Shown piece after piece: positions 58,497 through 64,000 of a stretch of 64,000 bases of DNA; within the stretch, counting starts at the first letter, position 1; every line of letters begins with the position of its first letter. Location: NCBI RefSeq assembly GCF_001632365.1, contig NW_024468537.1:408952-472951 (forward strand). The letters are read 5' to 3'. Below the pieces are notes generated by a model, which was given only the letters and a program-made list of their open reading frames with translations, made no database searches and was not told where the DNA came from. A program made the position numbers and the translations under genes. This stretch comes from Laetiporus sulphureus 93-53. Taxonomy: Eukaryota; Basidiomycota; Agaricomycetes; Polyporales; Laetiporaceae.

Positions 58497-60060
58497 GCGG
58501 CGTGGGCTGAGGGAACTTCTCCGGAAGGATGAGATGTTTAAAGGAGATGAAAAGACGCATCTCTGCATGCAACCAGTGATCAGAGATAATGGAGATGTAG
58601 TAGTTGGGTGGGACAGGCTCGAACATAGGGACGGTAATTGTGACATTGTGTTTGTCTTCAGCATATCTCTGATGCAGAAGGAACGTGTCATGGAAGAGAA
58701 TAATTTCACTGTCAATGTCCTCGACCATGATCCAGAAGGATTCAGTGGTGCCATGAATCTTTTTGTCCAATCTGAAGTCAGGAATGATGGTCAAATCGAT
58801 ATGAAGGAGAGCCCTGGTGATTGGTTGGACCTGGGCTTGCAATCTAAGATGACATATCAACATCCGTGTCATACAAAGGTGGAAATGGAAACATACTGAA
58901 GTTTAGGGAAGCTATGTAGCGAACGATGAACCAATCTTCTGGCATTCTGAATGTCGACCAGCTCGCCGATTTCAGGAGAACTCTAAATGCAACATTAGTG
59001 ACATGAGCATTGATGAGGACAAAGATCAAACAAACCAGATTGAAGTAACGGTACCAAGGCTGTGAAAAAATGTAAGCTTCAAGTAATGTAGTGACCACAA
59101 TGAACTACTCACGAATTGCTTCCCCTCTGCCTTTCTGATAATCTCAGCAGGAACACCCTTGTTGTGAAGGAGTCATCGAACTCCACCTAGGAACTCTGTC
59201 AGTAATCCTGAATATCGTTGAGAGGCCCACACATACATTCTTCGGTCCACCACCTTGCACAGATCAAGACAAGCCTTGGCCAGAATTGCCCATCCACGCT
59301 TCAAGCAGATCTAAAACATTGCTCAGAGAATACTAGAATCATCTATCAATAACAAGTTCACACAACGAAGGAAAGCATGCTTACCATCCAGCTGATTGCT
59401 GCACATATACCACGTTCACAATAAGAGCAAAGCCTAGAATGCCCACGTTAGCAAAACTGTATCTCCTTACCAGTACGATTCAACGAACCTTCAAGCTTGA
59501 GCTGTGAGATGTATGCTTGTAAAAGCACGTTGATCTTCGCAGCCAGCTCTTTGACACTCTCCTTTACTGGAATAGAGACTCACTCCAACAGCTTTTCCAG
59601 CTCCAGCTTCTCCTGTTAGACATGCATCAAATGAGTTACCTGTATTCTGGGATATCGTACAGACGCCACTTACATCTTGTCGAACCTGTAAAAGCATTCA
59701 AATTGAGTATCATATATTTTTATAACAACACCAAATTCACATACCGACAACAATTTGAACTCATTGGACAGAGCAAATACCCTAAAAAGCTCCAGTGTTG
59801 TTATTGTTGGCCTGAGATGCTGGTTGTACATCACCATCGAGTTGTGTATCACGTAGTAATAAGAGGCAATGTGACCTAGCTCAGTGCCATGGAACCGTCC
59901 AGGTGCCCACTTGTACTTGATGAGATGGCACTTCTCAGGAATGATGGCGGCCGTGTGCGCGATATCCACACACTTCTGCACCAGTGCCGGATCATCCTCG
60001 AGGTAGTCAACACCAACACTGTAGAGTGCTGGATCCTTCAGCATATGCATGTACAGGTAT
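58497..60060 (-). pseudogene. Internal fragment of the spliceosomal helicase BRR2
   Basis: The spliced minus-strand reading follows the end of the first helicase cassette and its Sec63 domain: KDPALYSVGVDY; YNQHLRPTITTLELFRVFAL with SNEFKLL; EKLELEKLLE, a stop, [160 protein letters not shown]. Introns with normal ends separate these blocks, so it is a genomic duplication. The TGA at 59580-59582 stands where relatives have Arg (CGA to TGA). The helicase RecA domains and the whole second cassette are absent, and the sequence jumps directly to the DUF1295 protein. BRR2 unwinds U4/U6 during spliceosome activation; the functional gene must lie elsewhere. Confidence 0.9.
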
Positions 60061-60280
60061 GTGTGGTCAATCCATTAGACAGGACGAGGAAGAGGACTAG
60101 CAAGCACAAGTTATAAAGATAACGATTTGTCAAGCAAGGGGCTATGACAAAAAGAACTGAGGTGGGCCCACAGGGCCACACAGGTGCCGGGTGTCAAGCC
60201 CACAAGGGGATATATGCATGCGTCTATACTTCGAATACGTATAGTGTGTCTCCATTTACAAAGTTTGTGTCGTCCTACAT

Positions 60281-61145
60281 TCAGTGGCCATGATCATGCT
60301 TGAAATGGTGCTTGTGCCATTTCACCATGCCCGGGGTGGGCATGGGAGCAAAATCGGGAATCTCGTGGCATGCTGCAGCAGTAGCGATTGGACCAAGCAA
60401 GGAGATGTATGCGTCCTGGGAGATGTCATCCTGTGGGCCGTCATGGTAGCCATAGATGTCATTGTAAGCTGGCGGCATGTAGTACCCCTTGAACATCTGT
60501 AGGAGCATGCAGGTTAGCAGGCATGGAGGCAGAGAGAAGGCTTAAGACAGGTGTGCATGTTGTTCTGCTCAGCTTGCATCCAGTACATGGGGTATCTGGG
60601 CCAGATCGTGCAGTCGCCCAGGTTGGCAGCTTCGTTGAAATCAGGGTTCTCTCGAAATTGTCTGGACAGCATGGGCATGCCAATGGGAGTGGTACTCATT
60701 ATGCCGGTGATGTCGCAGTGGAAGCCGTTCATGTACACTGAGCGACAACAGCTAGATGAGCAGTCATGTTCCCCATCACAGGTCTTGAGATGACTTACTC
60801 TGTTTCACACTGCTGTCATCCTGTATGTCCACCACACTCCATCAGCATCTGCTCACCAGCCTGAGAAGCCAATATCCAACTCACCGAGTGGATCCAGAAC
60901 CATGCACACATGCAGCCACCGTCGAGACACTCGGGCATGTTAGCAGAAACATCGAACGTGGTGTTAAGGTACCACATGCAGGTCTGGTTCATGCTGAAGA
61001 TGACAAGGTCATCGGGCTGCACGTCGTTCGCATCCAGCTTGTACGCAATCGTGAGCGTGCACCCGTGCACGTCCTCTTCACCTGTCGTATGGAACTGCGA
61101 GAACGGTTGCTCTGGGCAGGGCTAGTTGAAGCCGTAGTCAGCATC
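60281..61145 (-). pseudogene. AA14-family LPMO, C-terminal fragment
   Basis: Minus-strand exons read GDYGFN, a stop (TAG 61122-61124, where Gln is likely), [63 protein letters not shown], then across an intron DDSSVKQ and MYMNGFHCDITGIMSTTPIG, NLGDCTIWPRYPMYWMQAEQ, and finally YYMPPAYNDIYGYHDGPQDD to the stop at 60281. This arrangement, with its Cys-rich core, matches the C-terminal two thirds of basidiomycete AA14 lytic polysaccharide monooxygenases, which act on xylan-coated cellulose in wood. The N-terminal catalytic His region is missing, so the copy cannot be active. The assignment rests on recalled family features, not on a search. Confidence 0.75.
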
Positions 61146-61289
61146 CTGGCTGCGAGGTGCAGACAAGGTGAGGGAATGAAGTTAGATAGAGAGGAGGGTG
61201 GGAGGAAGGGGAGGAAAATGCAGCCGGAGGAGGACGCGTACCATGAGGTGACACCCTTATCGCAGGAAAGCTCCGCTGCCAGAGGACCC

Positions 61290-61708
61290 AGGACCCCCGA
61301 AAACTCCTATGGGAGGCCGGTCCAAAAATCACTGATTTTTGGACTTCCTGTTTGGACAGCTTTTTCAGAGTTCATGTCTGGATAGCTGTCCAGCCTCTGG
61401 GACCCTGAAGTTTCCGTCTGGACGTTTGACTTGCCTTTTGGCGGCCCACCTCTTTGATTCTGCTTGTACATATTTGTTTTGTGGCTTGAAGTAAATTGCT
61501 ACTATTTTCCTCGGCCTTCCCCCTAATCCATGTCCAGATGCTAGACTGGTCTATCAGAACATATGGAAAAAATGTCTGGACATTTTGACAGGCATTTTGG
61601 ACATTGGGGGATCATTTTGTCTGGATTTCAAAGTGGCCCAAGGCTTCAAAAGTGTCCATTCGTGTCCGGACGGTCGACTGGCCTCATATAGGGATTTTCA
61701 GGGGTCCT
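61290..61708. mobile_element. 419-bp MITE-like element with ~35-bp inverted repeats
   Basis: The left end aggacccccgaaaactccta (then tgggaggccggtc) is mirrored at the right end, whose reverse complement starts aggacccctgaaaatcccta and continues tatgaggccagtc. About 28 of 33 positions pair. The interior is rich in gtctgga/tccagac words and has no coding capacity. I see no clear target-site duplication. It sits just beyond the AA14 fragment's broken end. Confidence 0.75.
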
Positions 61709-62198
61709 AACAAGCCACGCTGGGGGCATGGTGATTTAAGTCTAAATGGTTCTGCCACGACGATGTGAGAACAAGTGAGCAGAATTCTGCAGAGTAGGGT
61801 GCAGGGAGCTAATTAGATGCTTTGCGGTCAGCATCGCCTATGCCTAGGCCTTGCATTTTACGCAGTGATGGACAGAATATCATCTTCTCTTTTCTTCCAC
61901 TGACAGGGGATATAATATGTTGTAAATATGCATCATTTTAACATGTGGGTTATTTATTTAAAATTGTAAAATATAACACCAATTAAGATTTAAAATATTA
62001 TGCCAAGACCAATTGTGATTGGCCCGATCATCTGTTTCCAGGAGGAAACATTTTGAACACATGCAGCAGCCACTTAGAAAACATCCTGAATTCATGTGGG
62101 AATCATTGCAGCAGCATTTTAGAAGCATTTTAAGTGTTTTTCTGATGCCTTTGTAAAGCAAGCAATTTTTTCTGTAAATGTATGCAAGCTGCATATGC
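61709..62198. other. AT-rich noncoding stretch
   Basis: No gene. A stretch near 62040 (ggaggaaacattttgaacacat) resembles the terminal sequence of the element at 31516-32206 (ggaacattttggacacat), so a decayed relative of that family may lie here. Confidence 0.4.
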
Positions 62199-62370
62199 CC
62201 TATCTATATACCGGGTGCCGTTGACCCCCAACGGCAATGCTCAGAGGGACCTCTATAGCACACTCAATTCTTATGCTATGCTCTTCAAAATACCCTCATC
62301 TGAAAGCCACGCTTCGAATCTCGGAGGCCCAAAGGGGCCCCAATGCCCAGTTGAGCGGAACGGGCACTGT
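62199..62370 (-). repeat. Copy 2 of the ~172-bp sequence bracketing the island
   Basis: Direct counterpart of 37982-38154. On the minus strand it encodes GPPRFEAWLSDEGILKSIA and then a stop where copy 1 has Gln (CAA versus TAA). It marks the right edge of the AT-rich, repeat-dense island. Confidence 0.85.
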
Positions 62371-62860
62371 AGGCTTCCCGATCGGGCGGGTTTCCTCACG
62401 GTGGTGGTTTGGTCAACATTGGTCCTTCTGAGGCCGTCAGTTGCTTCTATCATCTCATTTTTGTTGGGGCCCCCTCGCTCTATATCTCAAGCACCCATGT
62501 AATTAAATTCTGATTATTTTGTAATTTATTTGTGTTTCTACGCGATGCCCTTTCAACTCAGTCGGTAAGCGCCCGTTATGGTCCTCGCGACATTTTGCTT
62601 TTTCCTCTCGTGCATCGCAATCCGCTCACTCCTCGTTGCTGGGGCCCCCTAGCTATTCATCTTAATGACCCGGGTGCCAAATTTCATGTCTTCCGGTACT
62701 GTTTTCAAGCCTCCATGAGGTGCCCTTTCCCCTCATGTGCCTGGCGCCTCTGACTCCCCGATTGGGGAGTGTGCTCGCGTCGTCCTCCCCTCATCTTCCT
62801 TCGACCTCATTCATGTCTATCTCCTCCCATTTACTCTCATTGTCTTCTGCTTAGGTTAGC
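62371..62860. other. Noncoding, pyrimidine-rich
   Basis: Ggggccccct occurs twice (62466 and 62640), each time close to a ctatatct/ctattcatct word, perhaps an old duplication. No gene is recognised. Confidence 0.35.
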
Positions 62861-63697
62861 ATGGCGTCCGCTCTCAATTTGCAGGTGAGTATTAGCCTTC
62901 GTTCGAACGATATTGACTCTTCAGCGAACAAGCGCGTGCGCGCGCGCTCTACAGCACCCACCTCCTACCAACCACCTCCTCCTTCGTTCACCACCGGATT
63001 CTCCCCGCTCAAATCGATTCTGCAGGCCTCCCACATCCGCCATGCACGCACGCCCTCACCCGATCACAACGGCTTGCGAGCGAGCAAACGCATGCAAAAC
63101 ACAGCGATGGGTCAGCGGCGACGCAGGAGGAGGGCCAGTCGTTGGGTCTCAGGGAGCGCGTATGTGGGCCAGAGCGGACGTAGGGCGGGTTGGGATGTTA
63201 TACTAGGTGAGCCGCCGTCGCTCTCGCCCTTCTACAGCGCACCGGTGCGTGCGCTCGCGTCCCTCACCATCACGGCGTGCAAACACGCTGTGTCGTTCGT
63301 TCGCCGCTACCGCCTTCCCCGCACCCAACGAGACGAGTCCATCGCATACGGCGGGCCACGCTCTCCTCACCGTCAACATGCCTCACGAACGCGCGCACGT
63401 TCACCACCGCAGCGTGCAAATACGCCGTGTCGTTCGTTCACCAGTACCATCTTCCCCGCAGCCAACTGGACGAGTCCATCGCGTACGGCCGGCCACGCTC
63501 TTCTCACCGTCAACGTAACGTCGCGAATGCGCACCCATCTGCACGCCATCGCCACTGTCGTCAGCGGCGTCGCAGGAGGAGGGCGAGTCGTTCGTTCTCA
63601 GGGAGCGCGTAGATGGGCCAGAGCGAATGTAGGGCGGGTAGGAACGGGTTTTCAGGTGAGTCGCCATTGCTCTCGCTCGCGTCCTTCACCAACATGA
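62861..63697 (+). CDS. Hypothetical open frame across a tandem repeat
   Basis: A 278-codon frame starts MASALNLQ, but codon 9 onward is preceded by gtgagt, a perfect donor, so the long frame is probably not translated as one piece. The peptide is Arg/Ser/Pro-rich and its second half is read from the tandem repeat that follows. High GC keeps several frames open. I regard a real protein as unlikely beyond a possible first exon. Confidence 0.2.
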   Translation: MASALNLQVSISLRSNDIDSSANKRVRARSTAPTSYQPPPPSFTTGFSPLKSILQASHIRHARTPSPDHNGLRASKRMQNTAMGQRRRRRRASRWVSGSAYVGQSGRRAGWDVILGEPPSLSPFYSAPVRALASLTITACKHAVSFVRRYRLPRTQRDESIAYGGPRSPHRQHASRTRARSPPQRANTPCRSFTSTIFPAANWTSPSRTAGHALLTVNVTSRMRTHLHAIATVVSGVAGGGRVVRSQGARRWARANVGRVGTGFQVSRHCSRSRPSPT

Positions 63698-63990
63698 CGT
63701 GTTTGCACGCCGTGTCCTTCGTTCGCCGCTACCGCATTCCTCGCACAGAACGAGACGACTTCACCGCGTACGGCCACGCTATCATCGCCGTCAACGTAGC
63801 GTCACAAATGCGCGCACATCTACAAGGCCGGCCCACCGTCGCCAGCGGCGCCGCAGCAGAAGGGCGAGGTGGGGATCTCATGGAGCGCGTAGGTGGGCGA
63901 GAGCGGACGTAGGCGGGGTCATTTGCACGCACCAGGTGAGTTGCCATCGGCCTGTATCGTGCGCCGCGGTGCGGCGCATGCACTCACTGT
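63110..63990. repeat. GC-rich degenerate tandem repeat, two interleaved block types
   Basis: Block A (about 135 bp; cgtgcaaa..gtgtcgttcgttc..cgagacgagtccatcgc..ctcaccgtcaac) occurs near 63270, 63410 and 63695. Block B (about 140 bp; gcggcg..cgcaggaggagggc..agggagcgcgta..gtgagtcgcc) occurs near 63110, 63560 and 63840. The order is B-A-A-B-A-B. It runs on toward the window edge. Confidence 0.7.
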
Positions 63991-64000
63991 TTTAGCGTCC

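Noticed and set aside
1..64000. CRISPR arrays, bacterial operons, riboswitches, rRNA genes
   Set aside because: No regularly spaced short repeats of that kind, no Shine-Dalgarno-linked gene runs and no rRNA-like sequence; the spliced genes are eukaryotic.

Overview
The window reads as nuclear DNA of a filamentous basidiomycete, most likely an Agaricomycete. Genes are compact and cut by many GT..AG introns of about 45-65 nt. The recognisable repeats (Tnp2-type CACTA transposase, LINE fragment, Tc1/mariner) and an AA14 LPMO remnant also fit wood- or litter-associated Agaricomycetes. This assignment is inferred from gene content; no rRNA or other marker is present.

Layout. 0-30.6 kb is a GC-rich housekeeping block: the end of an unknown gene, a debris patch (Rab-like fragment, a short direct repeat, a degenerate ABC-transporter fragment), a novel 403-aa protein, an ICMT-like methyltransferase, a C2H2 zinc-finger protein, a phi-like GST, a MIC26/27-like MICOS subunit, mitoribosomal bL31m, a small membrane protein, a 32-exon ABCC transporter (about 1657 aa), a small unknown protein, a Set3-like PHD/SET protein (about 1281 aa), mitochondrial dihydrolipoamide dehydrogenase and an OTT_1508-type deaminase. 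Mitochondrial functions (MIC26/27, bL31m, DLD) recur, but the genes are separately promoted and I see no operon-like or biosynthetic cluster.

31-34.4 kb is an AT-rich transition holding two non-autonomous inverted-repeat elements, one with a clear 8-bp target duplication. 35-38 kb is one long Ser/Pro/His-rich gene. 38.0-62.2 kb is an AT-richer island bracketed by two directly repeated ~172-bp copies of the same sequence. It holds two copies of a decayed membrane-protein family, a LINE fragment, a CACTA transposase with a long open exon, a nearly intact Tc1/mariner with ~215-bp inverted repeats, and a run of broken host-gene copies: M36 fungalysin, a DUF1295 protein joined to an internal piece of the spliceosomal helicase BRR2, and the C-terminal part of an AA14 LPMO. 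Several of these copies carry stops explicable by C:G to T:A change (CGA to TGA, CAG to TAG, TGG to TAG), so they look like segmentally duplicated genes that decayed inside a transposon island, possibly with RIP-like or methylation-driven mutation. 62.4-64 kb returns to GC-rich DNA with a degenerate tandem repeat.

Gene models were spliced by hand. Those whose exon phases all close (ABCC, DLD, GST, MIC26/27, ICMT, Set3-like, 403-aa protein, 116-aa protein) are the most reliable; others are marked approximate.
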